A stretch of 64,000 nucleotides of DNA, taken from positions 583,501 to 647,500 of the forward strand of contig BSQZ01000121.1 in NCBI GenBank assembly GCA_033239005.1, written 5' to 3'. A program made the translations under genes and the position numbers. Under the pieces are notes generated by a model, which worked only from the letters and a program-made list of their open reading frames with translations, made no database searches and was not told the origin of the DNA. Below are positions 46,791 through 60,777 of this stretch, piece by piece; position 1 is the first letter of the stretch, and each line of letters opens with the position of its first letter. The stretch comes from Lamellibrachia satsuma. Taxonomy: Eukaryota; Annelida; Polychaeta; Sabellida; Siboglinidae.

Positions 46791-48332
46791 ATGATTATCA
46801 CTTAATATCTCCGTATCTCCATATATCTATATGTCTACACGTAAAGTGTACAATGTGGCATTTGACTTGGAACTGCCCCAATCTTCGTAACACACAATGC
46901 AGTGTTTTAACTTCTCAAACGCCCACGTCTCTCCTTGTTGAGGGTGTGCACTGATGTCAGGTGACGCGTTGAGGGTGTGCACTGAAATGCACTGAAGGTG
47001 AGGAGTCTACCATGTTGAAGGATAAAGATGCAGAACTGACAAATTCGGCTGGTCACTTCTGGTTACAACATTTGGAGACACTTCCACTAATACCTTAGAT
47101 CAACTCCACCAGAAAAATTAAAAGCGCCTGGCAAAGTTCTTATCTCCGGGCATCATGTGATAGCACTTTTATCTCCGGGGAACATATGACATGTGGAGAG
47201 AGATCATTGCAGCAATCACTGCACAACTTCGTCTGGGTTGTTACCAGCGTCCCGCACTAGTGGATATGTGCAACATTGGTTCCACTGTTTAAGAAAGGAA
47301 ATTGACCAGTGTATGGGGACGACATAGGCATTCTACTCAATTAAGTAGGTGCAAAGTATTCACAACAGCGTTCCTCAATCGTCTTACGGTCCGCAAACAT
47401 TGTCACTGGAACTCAAAATGCTTTTAAATCTAGAAGATACACCGAGCAAATAGCTATATTTCGTTCTTTGCGTCAAATCCAAGAATACAAGTATGTGACA
47501 AAATTGTCTACGTAGTGGTCGCCATGGGAAGATAAGGAATGTGGGCATTGCTTTGGAAGCACGGTTGCCCTAAAATATGTGTTGGAATCACCAAGGCTCT
47601 GTAAGGTGTAATTGGAAAAACGCATAAGCAAGGAATCATCAACTTTTGGTCGGCTGAAAAAGCAATTGTGTAGGAGATTCACTCCGTCCATCTCAACAGG
47701 GAATTTAGGAGCCAGTTTTGATAGTAATAGGTTGAGGCGACACATGATCACATTCGAAATTCACAATGATCTTAGAGTGATGTATGTGATTGTGGAGATG
47801 ATTCATGCAACGTGAACCACGTGAGCAGTAATAGCCGCAATCGAGACTGACGGCGAGCTGTATGGTACTGTTCCAAGTATATACTGTATCAAGCATAGAC
47901 AACAATGGAATGATCTTCATCGCTATGCAATACATCATAATGTTAACTGTTGTGTATAGAATCAAGCTAGTGAAGTACCAAAGACAGACATATCATTGAA
48001 CAACTTTGGGTATATAACTGATTAATTTTGTCATGCTGACATGAAAATGAACGTAAACACTAGCACGAACATATATACAATAGTCAACTAAAACAAAATG
48101 GCGTATTTTGAAGAAGCTACGCTGACTGCCTGCACAAGAGTGTTATGTAGCCAACGGTACACGCAGCGACACTGTGTTGCAACATGATTACATCGAACGA
48201 CGAGCTTGGAACAGACGCGCTAGTGGACGACAGTAACGACGAGACTATTACAATAGGTTGAAGACAGAAGTTTTAATGACGTGGAAGCTAGCTCACTTCG
48301 CATCGACTCTCTAACAAATGAAGTCGGCTGCG
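46791..48332 (+). repeat. Family X copy (RT-like and coiled-coil blocks)
   Basis: RT-like region 46860-47700 (TVTVPLFKKGN-like at about 47280; RLRRHMITFE at 47735), a spacer, then the coiled-coil block 48110-48332 (SNDELGTDALVDDS, LTNEVG). The minisatellite starts exactly where the coiled-coil block is interrupted. Confidence 0.6.
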
Positions 48333-49125
48333 TGAGGGAGAAGGGGACGCACCAAGACAGGGCAAGAGAGTGAGAGGGAGATGGGGACGCACCAAGAGAG
48401 GGCAAGTGAGTGAGAGGGAGATGGGGACGCACCAAGAGAGGGCAAGAGAGTGAGAGGGAGATGGGGACGCACCAAGAGAGGGCAAGTGAGTGAGAGGGAG
48501 ATGGGGACGCACCAAGAGAGGGCAAGTGAGTGAGAGGGAGATGGGGACGCACCAAGAGAGGGCAAGTGAGTGAGAGGGAGATGGGGACGCACCAAGAGAG
48601 GACAAGTGAGTGAGAGGGAGATGGGGACGCACCAAGAGAGGACAAGTGAGTGAGAGGGAGATGGGGACGCACCAAGAGAGGGCAAGTGAGTGAGAGGGAG
48701 ATGGGGACGCACCAAGAGAGGGCAAGTGAGTGAGAGGGAGATGGGGACGCACCAAGAGAGGGCAAGTGAGTGAGAGGGAGATGGGGACGCACCAAGAGAG
48801 GACAAGTGAGTGAGAGGGAGATGGGGACGCACCAAGAGAGGACAAGTGAGTGAGAGGGAGATGGGGACGCACCAAGAGAGGGCAAGTGAGTGAGAGGGAG
48901 ATGGGGACGCACCAAGAGAGGACAAGAGAATGAGAGGGAGATGGGGACGCACCAAGAGAGGGCAAGTGAGTGAGAGGGAGATGGGGACGCACCAAGAGAG
49001 GGCAAGAGAGTGAGAGGGAGATGGGGACGCACCAAGAGAGGGCAAGTGAGTGAGAGGGAGATGGGGACGCACCAAGAGAGGGCAAGAGAGTGAGAGGGAG
49101 ATGGGGACGCACCAAGAGAGAGAAC
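48333..49125. repeat. 40-bp minisatellite, about 20 copies
   Basis: GGGGACGCACCAAG recurs every 40 bp from 48343 to 49103, nearly identical between units. The minus strand has no stop in any frame, which yields three overlapping spurious ORFs of 254-279 codons. It lies inside family X. Other copies have a GA-rich or CT-rich tract at this position (54290-54350, 36398-36432). Confidence 0.95.
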
Positions 49126-49955
49126 AAAATATTGCTGGTTAAATTACAAGTCAGCCCAGATAACGAACTTTCCCAGTTGTTGCCTGCTGACTAACTGATT
49201 TGAAGCTTCGTGTAAGACTCAACTCAACTTCTTATAGCTAGTGTAGTCGTGCGTACATTACCGGCTGGACGGTAATGTAACCATCAACATATAATTGTGA
49301 TTTTTGGGCGTGGAGTATCTACGCCGTATTAACCTATTTATCAATATATAATTACAAACTCATTAATCAAAGACACTGTCGACACACACACACTTGCTTT
49401 GTCAAGTGGAAACTAATACGTCGGTATATTATTCAGAAGTAACTGAACGAAAGAAAATGTAACTTCATCCTTGGACTTCTGGCCGATACATGAGCAAACC
49501 CTGGTTTGTGGAGTTTGACTCGATGGTGTGTGCATAATTACGAGCGTATGCGGGTGCGAACGCGTAGCCATGCGTATTCATGCCATCATGCCTTTAAAAC
49601 GTGGTATTAGTATACTATTGTCTGGTATACCATTAAAACATCACTTATGTGAATGTCGGTTTGTGTATAGACAGTTTAAATTAACACAGGCAAAAATAAT
49701 AATTGTGTGGTTGCTAGAATTGTGCTTTCTTTTTTAAGAAAGGTCGAAACATGGGTTGATATATTTCAGCGTTGGACGCTACCTACTCAATAATAATTAA
49801 CTGAATAAAGAAATAACATTTGTAAATTTAAATTTAAATCTTGTTCATTTAGTACACTGTAGAACATTAAAAGGGGAATTGAAAAAGTGAGTACAAATTA
49901 GGTGGGACAAATATGATATCCGTCTAATGAACAAGGACAACAAAATGTGATGTGT
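49126..49955. repeat. Family X-associated blocks B and tail
   Basis: TTTTGGGCGTGGAGTATCTA (about 49302) and the following 180 bp match 54548-54730. 49770-49900 matches 54810-54960 and, inverted, 38850-38960. No gene. Confidence 0.55.
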
Positions 49956-50223
49956 GCAGAGCATCCTATTGGCCACCCCCCAACAATGGTCTCAGTGGCA
50001 GTCTCCCTGACCCCTTTTAAGTATATCTGCAGCAAACTGATAATCCATGTTTAGGCTATTGTAATGTCATTATACTTCAGTTATATTATATTTGTGTTGT
50101 ATATTTCAGTATACAATACATATATTACTTGTTATGTATTAACACGGTATTTGAGCTGTATATTTTCACTGTATTGACAACTGTACTGTGGGTCAGATAA
50201 ACACTTCCGATTCCGATTCCAAT
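49956..50223 (+). mobile_element. Possible LINE 3' end with GATTCC tail
   Basis: AT-rich sequence ending CACTTCCGATTCCGATTCC at 50204-50222. It resembles the short tail repeats of CR1/Jockey LINEs. No coding part recognised. Confidence 0.35.
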
Positions 50224-50810
50224 ACTGTGCTTGCGCAATCTGTATTTACTGATCTTTTTCCCTAATATTTATATACTGGAAACTTATACGGCAACACGAT
50301 TTGTTTGTTAGAAATTATGTTTGTTTGTTTGCTATTGTAAATGGAGATTGTTACCCCCGCTTTTGTGTGTTTTGAATTGTAAATAGTATTGTTTTTACTG
50401 TGCATGTGCAATTTGTATTGATGGATGTTTTCCCATGTATTTCATATTGTGGAAACTTATTGAGCAGCGTCAAGGGTCGATTGGTCAATTTAATATTGCG
50501 AACCAGTCTTTACTGTTTGCTAACATTACTTACGCAAATTATTTACATGTACCAGCTTATGTCAATACATTCATTGTTATTGTGGTGTACTTCTTGGCTG
50601 TGCAAACTGGGCTGTAGGCGTAATATGCTCAAGACAGTGTACACAGTGGTAGTCCTTTTACTGTCAAAGTCACTGAAAATAAATTGGACAGATTGCCCAG
50701 TTTTAGTCGTAGTTGTGTTACTCACACAATCAGAAAAAGGGCTGCACAGGCACACAAAAACGATTTTTGTTTTTACCAAAATTCAGTTCGTCATTCCAAT
50801 AAGCCCATTC
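50224..50810 (+). repeat. Dispersed repeat D with internal tandem duplication
   Basis: Two related units start at about 50226 and 50398 (CTGTGCTTGCGCAATCTG and CTGTGCATGTGCAATTTG). The same pair recurs at 58370-58960. A 139-codon ORF here is not supported as a gene because the other copy does not keep it. Confidence 0.75.
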
Positions 50811-52000
50811 CATCAATAGTTAGGTATCCCCTGCTAACCTAGTTTAAATAACTAATGCTACCCATGCTATCGTTATTTGCAGTCCTTCTGCAAAACGTGT
50901 CGCCGCTTCTCCGCTTAGATGGAGCTCACCACTGATAAACGGGTCTGCTCTACAAACAAAAGTCCAACACAAATCTACGTATCCAACTCTCTCCCCAACG
51001 TATAACTGTTGAACTATTGCATTCAATAGGCGTGACATTCATTTGAGATCATTTACATACATCACACACCGGCTGCGTCACACTACGACCAGGCTTCGCG
51101 GTCGACTTCATTTGCCAGACAGTCGATATGAAGTGAGCTAGTGTCCGCGTCATTCAAAGTTGTGTATTCAACCTGTTATAATGTTCTTCGTTCCTGTCGT
51201 CCGCTAGCGCGTCTGTTCCAAGCTCGAAGACCGATGCAACCATGTTGCAACACATTGTCGCTGTATGTACCATCGGCTACCTAACACTCTTGTGTAGCCA
51301 GTCAGCGTAAGTACTTCACAAAACGCCATTTTGTTTTTTGTTGACTCTTATATGTGTTCGTGCTAGTTTCTGAGTTTATTTACAGCATTATACATTAATA
51401 TGCTATATACCTAATGTTATTTAATTACATCCATCTCATTACCACTTCACTGGCTTTATTCTCTACATAAAAATAATCAGTGTAATGCATTACTTTACTG
51501 CACAGCGGTGAAGATCATTTCATTTTTGCCTATGCTTGACACATGAATCGGAACAGCACCGTCTCTCTCGCTGTCAGTCTCGGTTAAGACTATTACTGCT
51601 CACTTGGACCGCATTGCATGAATCACCTCCAGGTCGGTCTTTCTTCGCCAAGTGAGTATCACTAGTTTATGTTTCTTTTCTTCAATATCTGCATTGTTAG
51701 ATCTTTGAATCTACATGTGAGGCGACCACGGCTTCTAGTGTCTTCCGACAGTTGGAAGTGGAAGTTCATATATACTTGCTCTGGGTGTTAGCTGATATGA
51801 GTATGTCCTTCTTTGGTATTCGAATACACCATGTTATACCCATGTATCACCAGCATGGCATGATGTCTTCTAACATGCTTTCGGAGCAGTGTATATGATT
51901 CAGCTCCATAGAGCAGCGTGGAAACTACTATTGTTATATGCACCACACATATAATAATAAGAATAATATATAAAATATCTACGTTGCACTAAGATCCTCG
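50811..52000 (-). repeat. Family X copy, inverted (esterase tail, coiled-coil block, RT C-terminal block)
   Basis: The minus strand reads, from 51038 down: LLNAIVQQLYVGERVGYVDL then LHLSGEAATRFAEGLQ, clearly the end of a CR1-type esterase ORF1. The coiled-coil block (51060-51315) and the RT C-terminal block (51330-51930) precede it on the minus strand. The middle of ORF1 is missing. Confidence 0.7.
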
Positions 52001-52074
52001 GGAGACCCAAGATTGACAGCACACTAAAACAAGAGTGGTAAAGCAGTTCGTAATCGATCAACAGTTCCATTTGA

Positions 52075-52560
52075 AATCAGTTGGATTGGAACGCTGGTGA
52101 GCTATGGACGATAAGCAAGTTGAAGGTGGTGGGTTTTACTTTACGGCGAAAGATTGCTATATTTCCTACAAACTTAACACTAACAGGGAGATATTTCCAC
52201 AGAGTTGGTGCAGCAACTGAAAAAGCTATAATTCCGACATTTGTGTTAACACTGATCGACACTGTCTGAACTGTATTACATGAGTGAGCAGTGAAAATAA
52301 ATATGTTGGTGGCTTGGATGAAAGTGCTTGATAAGTAATTGCACTGATCTTGAAAGTAATGCAATATGGTACAGGGAACCAATACAATGATTTAAGATGT
52401 GGTAATGAGTGAGGGAAACTAGGAGACCGGGTATCTACCCTTGCCAAAGAAGTGTGTACACGTTGAAGTTTTAATGTGTCCTTGAAAGCAATATTATGAT
52501 AAAATGAATTACAACAATCAAGTGTACTACTAAACAGAGCAGATGCAGTTGTGCTGGCAA
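52075..52560 (-). mobile_element. LINE RT C-terminal fragment (L2-like)
   Basis: Minus frames give SALFSSTLDCCNSFYHNIAF (LDYCNSLL motif, about 52540-52480), HLKSLYWFPVPYCITFKISA (52400-52340) and, in a second frame, IIAFSVAAPTLWKYLPVSVK (52246-52187) and NIAIFRRKVK. The order fits the C-terminus of L2-like LINEs. One frameshift separates the two halves. It is inserted in a family X copy. Confidence 0.8.
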
Positions 52561-52659
52561 CATCAAATTATATTTACCGATGCATAAGACAGGCGAAGGT
52601 CTCGAATGTGATCAAAGCAGCTACGACAAGTTTATGAAACATATTGTCTAAAATTTTAA

Positions 52660-53790
52660 TTATTATCAAAGATTACTCCTAAATTCCGTGATGATACGGT
52701 CGGTGTCAATCTCATCCATAAATGCTTGTGCAGCCGATTAAAAGTTGATGATGCTTCCCTGCCTGGTCTTAATTATATAATAAACTGGTGTGGAGCCTGA
52801 GCTAGTTTCTGTACATATCAGTCATAACTGAAAAAACATGTATGAGTGAGAAAATGGCAATCCATTTATTTAATACATTAATCATAGGCATGGAATGCCG
52901 AAGAGCCCCTACATAGGAGTGACAATCATAATTGGTTACAAGTGCCACAGTAGGGGCGTAATTACCAAGTTGATTAGACATACATAAACATGTACAAACA
53001 GAAAGGCTGGGGTACTCGATCCCCCCAGCAAAATAGTATACATGAAAAAATGGGCTAAACCCCTAACAATGGTAAACTAACAATGGTAACAAATCAAATA
53101 CGATTAAAGGTAACACAACACCTAATGAGTACAATCTCTTAGGGTAACCATATTTCCGCAGCAATGCTCACAGCCATTGTCTTCCAATTACGTCAACAGG
53201 TTTTGTAAAATTCACCGTAAGTAAGACGATTGACGAAAGTTTTGCGAATATTTTGCAGCTACTAAGAGGAGTGGTTCACCTGTGTCATTACCGTACACCG
53301 ATCGATCTCCTTTCTTAAACGGTGCAATAAATGTTGCGCATATTCACTAGTGTGGGACGCGTATAACAATCCAGATAACGTTGAGCAGTGATTCCTGCAG
53401 TGATCTGCATCTACATTTAATATCTTTCCAAGATATGCCATTTTTGCCAGGCGCTAATCAGTTTTTGGGTCGATGGCTTTAACCGTCTGATATATTTCGG
53501 TTTGTTCAGTAAGCAAATTAGCAGTTGGCAATTGTTACACACTTTCAAAGGTATCTGTAGAAATGCATCCAAAGATAATAACCGTAAGTGACCAGCCGAT
53601 CTTGTTAATGTTGCATCTTTATCCATCAAAATGGTAGATGCGTCATGTGACTTCATTGCACACTCTCAGCAAAGAAAGGCGAAGGTGCTTGAGAATTTTA
53701 AATACTGCATTATGTGTAACGAAGAGTGTTGCTGTTCCATGTCAAATGTCAAGAGCTACACTCTATTCGTAAACATATAGGTATATGGAA
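52660..53790 (-). repeat. Family X copy, inverted (RT-like block)
   Basis: 53650-53280 minus text includes HLRLLSLDAFLQIPLKVCNN and LLNKPKYIRRLKPSTQK. It matches 34150-34330 and 60200-60400. The element is interrupted by a 360-bp insertion at about 52775-53130. Confidence 0.6.
52775..53130. other. Unidentified insertion in family X
   Basis: About 360 bp absent from the other family X copies at this point. It contains AGGCATGGAATGCCGAAGAG and ACAGAAAGGCTGGGGTACTC. It matches nothing else in the window and has no ORF. It could be a short non-autonomous element. Confidence 0.45.
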
Positions 53791-53829
53791 GTACGGGGAT
53801 ATTAAGTGATACTCATTGTCATTCATAGT

Positions 53830-53985
53830 TCTCTTCGTCTTTCTCTTTATCACTTTGAGTGCGGGGCCACATCATTTCATTTGTCGACTCCTTCTATTAC
53901 GATCTTCTGCCATCCTCAACATTATCGGCTGTTCACTTCTACCCTTTCGAGACATCTTTTAACACAGTCCCTCGATTGCTACCAT
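53830..53985 (-). repeat. LINE C-terminal scrap (inverted copy of 46610-46770)
   Basis: The minus strand carries the IIxRIAEDR-type text in a decayed form and the ACAGTTATGGTAGCAATCGA block. Confidence 0.5.
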
Positions 53986-54033
53986 AACTGTGAACGTATA
54001 TGATAAATATAATAGCAGCTTATGTTTTATATA

Positions 54034-55014
<981 letters not shown>

Positions 55015-55805
55015 ATGTTATTACATTTTGGTAAATTTAAATGCATACACATAGGACATGGAATCATGGACGAATATTATAAAATGGAGAATGCTGTATT
55101 AGGTAGAACCTCACAAGAAAATTACTTAAAAGGAATATTTAGTGGTGACAAGAAAGTTTCAGGGCAATGTGGATGTGCTTGAAACGGAAACTAAATTCTA
55201 GGGCTAATTAGGAAAGCCATCACATATAAGGAAAAGCAGCTACTTGTGCCCATGTACAAACAATAGTTAGATGACATTTGGAATATTGAATACAATCGTG
55301 GAAACCATATCGTAAGAAGGACATAAATAAGTAAGAAATAACACAATGATGAGCAACTAGCATAATTCCATAAATGAGAGACCTTATTTATGAAAGCCGC
55401 TTAATAGAATGTGGGCTCACAAAACTACAGACCAAGGTACTAAGAAGAGACCAAATATAAGTGTTTAATATAGTGAACGGTTATGAAAGTATTGACAGGA
55501 ATATGTCTTAAACAAGGCAGTAGAACAAGAGGACACGAAGCAGCTTTAGTTAAGGAACAGTGTAGATTGGACATGAGAAAGTAATCATTATCACAGAGGG
55601 TGACAAGTCAATGAACAAACTGTCAAATGATTGTGTTAATGCAAGTAGTGTGAATATGTTTAAAAATATAATTGACACATGTCTCATTAGGCCGGGTTAT
55701 CCAACATTATAAAATTGTTTGACTCTCGCTAAGCCAATGGCTTCCTTGTCCACTTGCTATCTGGAACTTGTTGTTTGTGATGGCATTCCTTTTACTTTTT
55801 GTTTA
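55015..55805 (+). mobile_element. CR1-like LINE 3' fragment
   Basis: Decayed RT thumb/C-terminus (KCIHIGHGI-like start, ILGLIRKAITYKEKQL-like at 55195, the NGYESIDRNM equivalent at 55480) and the closing CAATGGCTTCCTTGTCCACT block (55735-55754). No open frame. Confidence 0.75.
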
Positions 55806-55911
55806 ATAAAGATGTGATGTAAGCAGAGCATCATATTGGCCAGTGGTGTGTGTGGATAAAATGGCGGGAAGAAAGAGAGGGAGCAGGCGTTTTTTAAGAT
55901 AATATTTAACA

Positions 55912-57985
55912 AGATTTAACAAGATTGTCATCCCAAACAACAAGTTCCAGATGGCAAGGCAAGTAGACAAGGAAGCCATTGGCTTATCGAGAGTCCAACA
56001 ATTTTCTCATCTATGTGTAGCCCGCCATTAACAAATATATGTCAATTATATTTTTAAACATAAACTATCATTAACACAATCTTTTGGCAATTTGGTCCAT
56101 TCATTTATCACCCTGCTGCTTTGTGTCCTCTGGTTCTAATGCCTTCTTTAAGTTTGAAGAACATATTCCTGTCAACATCCTATTAACCGTCCACTATTTT
56201 AAACACTTCTATTTGGTCTCCTCTTAGTCTCCTGGTCTCTAGTGTTGTCAAACCACATTGTAATAAGAGACTTTCGTAACTAAGGTATCTCAATTCTGAA
56301 ATCATTTTAGTTGCTCTTCGTTGTTTTCTTTCTAGCTTATCTATGTACGTTTTACCATATGGCATCCATGAAGAATACAATATTCCAAATGTGGTCTAAC
56401 TATTGCTTTGTACAGGGGTACAATTAGCTGTTTCTCCTTATACATGATAGTTCTCCTAATTAGCCATAGGATTTGATTTCCTTTCGAAGCAGCAATCCCA
56501 CATTGCTCTGGAGTTTTCATGTCAGCACTAAATGTATGTATTAATTTATGTGTTACAAGGAATTCCACCATGTGGTCTCTAATTAATGTTTCGAGTAATT
56601 TACATACAACTGATGTTAAACTCACTGGTCTATAATTGTCTGTCTTGTTCCTCGATCCTTTCTTAAATAGCGGCGTAATGGATGCCTCTTTCCATTCTGA
56701 AGGAAAGATTCCTTCTTCCAGTGACAAGTTAATCAAGTGTGTACTAATTTGCTCAACAATTTCCATAAGCAGTTTTGGTGGTATCCCATCAACTCTAGGT
56801 GATTATAATCTTTCATCTTTTTAATTTTCTTTGCTATCATTTCAGGAGTTACAGATAACTGCCCTAAATGTTCTGATGTATTGCCCTAAAATTTATTACA
56901 TGGAACTGGAAGTGAGTTGATATCTTCTGTGGTAAAAACTGAGCTGAAATACCCGTCAGGACTTCTGCATTTGAAACCCGTCTGAAATTCCCTTGTTGTT
57001 TTCCAGTGGTCCGACCTTATCTCGAACTTTCTGTTTACTCCTTATATAAGCACAGAAACTGTTGCTGTCATTTTTCATATTACCTGCCAATGTTTTCTCA
57101 AAGGTTCTTTTAGATTTTCTACTTTCAGTTGTAACTAGGTTAAGTGTCTCTTTGTGATTTGCATTGTCATCATCTTTTCAGGTACGCCTATAAACCCACC
57201 ACATAGTTTGCTTAAACACTATTTTTCGGATAGCTTCTTTTGACAAGTGTTTCTTTCTAGACCGTTTTCCTTGTTTTTTTCAAGGGAACAAATTTATCGA
57301 TGATACTCTCAATTTCATATATTAGAGTATTCCAACATTCAAATGCGGTCTTATTCATCAGTATATTATTCCAATCTAGCTTTGCTAAGTATTTTCTCAT
57401 ATCTTTATAGTTACCTTTGTGGAAGTTATGATAAAACTATATATAATACATTTTCTCCCCTGGTTAGTTCTAGCACGTGCTGAGTAAGGAAGCTTTCCTG
57501 AATTAAAAATAGAAAGTGTTGGTCCTCACCCCTGTACTCTCTTGAGATTTCCATTGTATGCGTCCATGGTTAAAATCTCCCATTATGATACATTCCCCTT
57601 TACTATCTTCCTTTATAGCATTTTGTATTTTTTTGTTATCCTCTTCGTTTATGTTTGGACTTCGGTAAACTAGTCCAATAGTTAATGTTTAATTTCCTGT
57701 AACTATTTTGCACCAAACAGCTTCATCGTAATTTGCTTCGCTTTCTAATTTTATTTCATTAGCCTGACTATATTATTTAACATATAAAATAACTCCCCCT
57801 CCCCTTCTTCCTATTCGATCTCTCCTAAACATTACGTATCCTGTCAATCCTAATACCCTCGCTCTCACCCCCTTTATCACTGCCTCAGAATAGCTCTTCC
57901 GATGGATCCCCTCCATCACATTCTGTCATGCAGTCTTGTCACTTTTTGGCAGACTCTTATCAGACTCTCTCTCACGTTGCTTCAT
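55912..57985 (-). mobile_element. CR1-like LINE copy with internal deletions
   Basis: The 3' tail TTTAACAAGATTTAACAAG is at 55908-55927. Minus text: SLLLQCGLTTLETRRLRGDQ (56275-56210), EQCGIAASKGNQILWLIRRT (56510-56450), then a jump past most of the RT palm to RDHMVEFLVTHKLI and TPLFKKGSRNKTDNYRPVSL (56670-56610). Linker and endonuclease follow (56820-57850), then a scrap of ORF1 (57855-57985). It lies tail-to-tail with the fragment at 55015-55805. Confidence 0.8.
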
Positions 57986-58369
57986 TGATCCAATAGATCA
58001 CCAGCTACGAATTGTTCCTGACTTCGAGATACATGTTTGATTCCCGCCATCCCTCTCAATATATATGTTACGCTTTGTGGTTATATAAATACAAGTTGAT
58101 TCTACATGCCTTACACGATTTTTCTCTCAATATTGTGTCAAATGTTGTTTGGAATGACATAACGAGCTAATATTAGATTACCCGCTTTTTGTTGTGTTGA
58201 CTGGACATAGCTTTACTGGAACTATAATTGTGTATTCTATTATAAAGGATATTTTTTCCATTTTATTACAGTGTTGAATCTTTATCTAACAGCTAAGCAG
58301 CTACAGGGTTTAAGTTTTGCAAATATGTGTATGCATGATTATTATGCTTGTGTTGAAGTGAACATGGAA
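57986..58369. other. AT-rich, no gene recognised
   Basis: No supported ORF or repeat match. Confidence 0.45.
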
Positions 58370-58974
58370 TCGCTGATACTATGCTTGCGCAGTCTTGATG
58401 GATCCCTTTCCCATAGATTTGTTATGCTGGAGCTTTATATATAGCAACAGGGATTGTTTGATCAGAAAGTATGGTGCAAACTATTGCTTTTGTTTGTTTG
58501 CTATTGTAAGTGTGGATTAATACCCCCCGCTTTTGGGTGTATTCAATTGCAAATAGTATCGCTGGTACAATGTTTGTGCAGTTTGTATTGATGGATCTTT
58601 TTCCCTTGCATTTCATACGGTGGAACCTCATTGAGAAGCAACACGGTGTTTTGGTAAATTTTGTCTTGCAAACCAGTCTTGACTGTTTGCTAAAATAATT
58701 TATACAAATTAGTGACATGTACCAGCTTGTGTCTGTATATTCATTGTTATTGTGATGTACTTCCTGGCAGTGCACACTGCTGTAGGCGCAGTATGTTCAA
58801 GTCAGTGTGCACAGGGGCAATCCTTGTCCTGTCATAGTCAATGAAAATGAATTAGATTGTTTGTCCATTGTTCACCTTACATGGTAGTTGTGTTTCTCAG
58901 ACAAACATAGAAAAGGCTTCACAGGCAAACAAAAATTATTTTTGTTTTCACCAAATCTAACTGAACAAACAAAC
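58370..58974 (+). repeat. Dispersed repeat D, second copy
   Basis: Matches 50226-50800 throughout, including the internal tandem duplication (GCTTGCGCAGTCTTGATGGA, then TGTTTGTGCAGTTTGTATTG). Confidence 0.75.
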
Positions 58975-60510
58975 TGCTGAGCTAGGACGTTGAATAGGCG
59001 CGACATACATTTGATATCATTTACATACATCATAAACCGTCTGCGTCACTAGACGACCAGGCTTCGCGGTCGACTTCATTTGTTAGACAGTCGATGCGAA
59101 GTGAGCTAGATTCCACGTCATTCAGAGTTTTGCTGTCCCAGTCATCGTTACTTTCGCCTGCAGGTGCGTCTGTCCCAAGCTCGTTGGCCGTCGTAACCAT
59201 GTTGCAACACATTGTCGTTGTATGTACCATTGGCTACATAACATTCTTATGCAGCCAGTTAGCGTAAGTACTTCACAATACGCCATTATGTTTTAGTTGA
59301 TTTTTCCTATTATGTATTCGTGTTAATTTCTACGTTTACTCACATGAAAGCATTATACATTAATAAGTTATACACCGATAGTTATTTAGTTAAATGTCTC
59401 TCGTTAACACTTTACCAGATGTATTCTCTACACAACAGTTAACAGTGTAGTGTATTGCTTTACAGCATAGCAATGAAGATCATTCCATTGTTGTTTACAT
59501 GAGTCTGAACAATACCATCTATCTCGCTATCAGTCTCGGTTCGGACAATTTCTGCTCATTTTGTTCACGTTGCATGAATACCCTCCAGGTTTGTGTTCTT
59601 TCGGCAAGTGTAAGCCACTACCTGAAGTTTACGCTTCTATTCTTCAATGTTTGCATTACTACATCTATGAATCTACGTGTGAGGCGACCTCGGCTTCTAG
59701 TACCTTCCGCACTTGAAAGAACAACATTTCCTTAGGATATCTGTATACCCATATAGCACCGGCAAGGCATGATTTCGGTAAAGTGTCTATACTTCAGGTC
59801 CACAGAGCACCGTTGAAATTACTATTGTTCTATGCAACAAACATATCACTATGATTGAGAAATGGAAAATCTCATCCACAAATTCTTGCGCAGCCGACTG
59901 AAAGTAGATGATGTCTTGCGTAGGCTTTTCCAATTCCAACAAACATCCCTAACTACAGTGCCTTGATCATTTCTACAAGTCTTTTAGGCTACAATATTTC
60001 CGCAGCAATGTTCACAGTCCTTGTCGTCCGACGGCCCACGAATGGTATATCTGTGCCATTCCCATACACTGATCGATCTCATATCTTAAACAGTGTGATA
60101 AATTGTGTAGGTATATACTCTTATGGGACGCGTGTAACATTCCAGACTGACTGTATAAAGTCATGCAGTGATTCATGCAGTGATTTATGTTCTTAAGTGA
60201 GTCGATGGCTGTATTCGTCTCATATACTTCGGGTGATTCAGTAAGCGGGTCAGCATGTGGAAAGTGTTGCAAACTTTCAAGAACGTCAGTGAAAATGTCT
60301 TAAATTATAGTTGATCGTGTCAGTTTTGAATCTTTGTCCTTCAATATGGCCGACGCGTTAAGTGCACACTCTCAGCAAGAATTGACCACGGCGGTTGAGA
60401 ATCTCACACACTGCATTGTATGTAGGAAGAGAAGGGCAGTTCCAAATCGCTTTTGCAAAAGAGCCTAAAACCACAACATAGTGGTTTGCCCATAGCAAAT
60501 AGCGCCATAC
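58975..60510 (-). repeat. Family X copy, inverted
   Basis: The coiled-coil block (59275-59030) reads MCCNMVTTANELGTDAPAGE and SLRIDCLTNEVDREAWSSSD, the clearest translation of this block in the window. 59290-59830 is the RT C-terminal block and 59840-60470 the RT-like block. With repeat D it parallels 50226-53790, so this side of PON-B is itself duplicated. Confidence 0.7.
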
Positions 60511-60559
60511 ATGTGTCGAATCTTCATGTTGTATACATTACGTTTACGTTTATGAGTTT

Positions 60560-60777
<218 letters not shown>

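Noticed and set aside
48220..49127. Three overlapping minus-strand ORFs of 254-279 codons
   Set aside because: The same 40-bp tandem unit is read in three frames. Openness comes from the unit lacking minus-strand stops, not from coding selection.
50400..50819. 139-codon plus ORF with hydrophobic stretches
   Set aside because: It lies in repeat D, and the second copy at 58370-58974 does not keep the frame.
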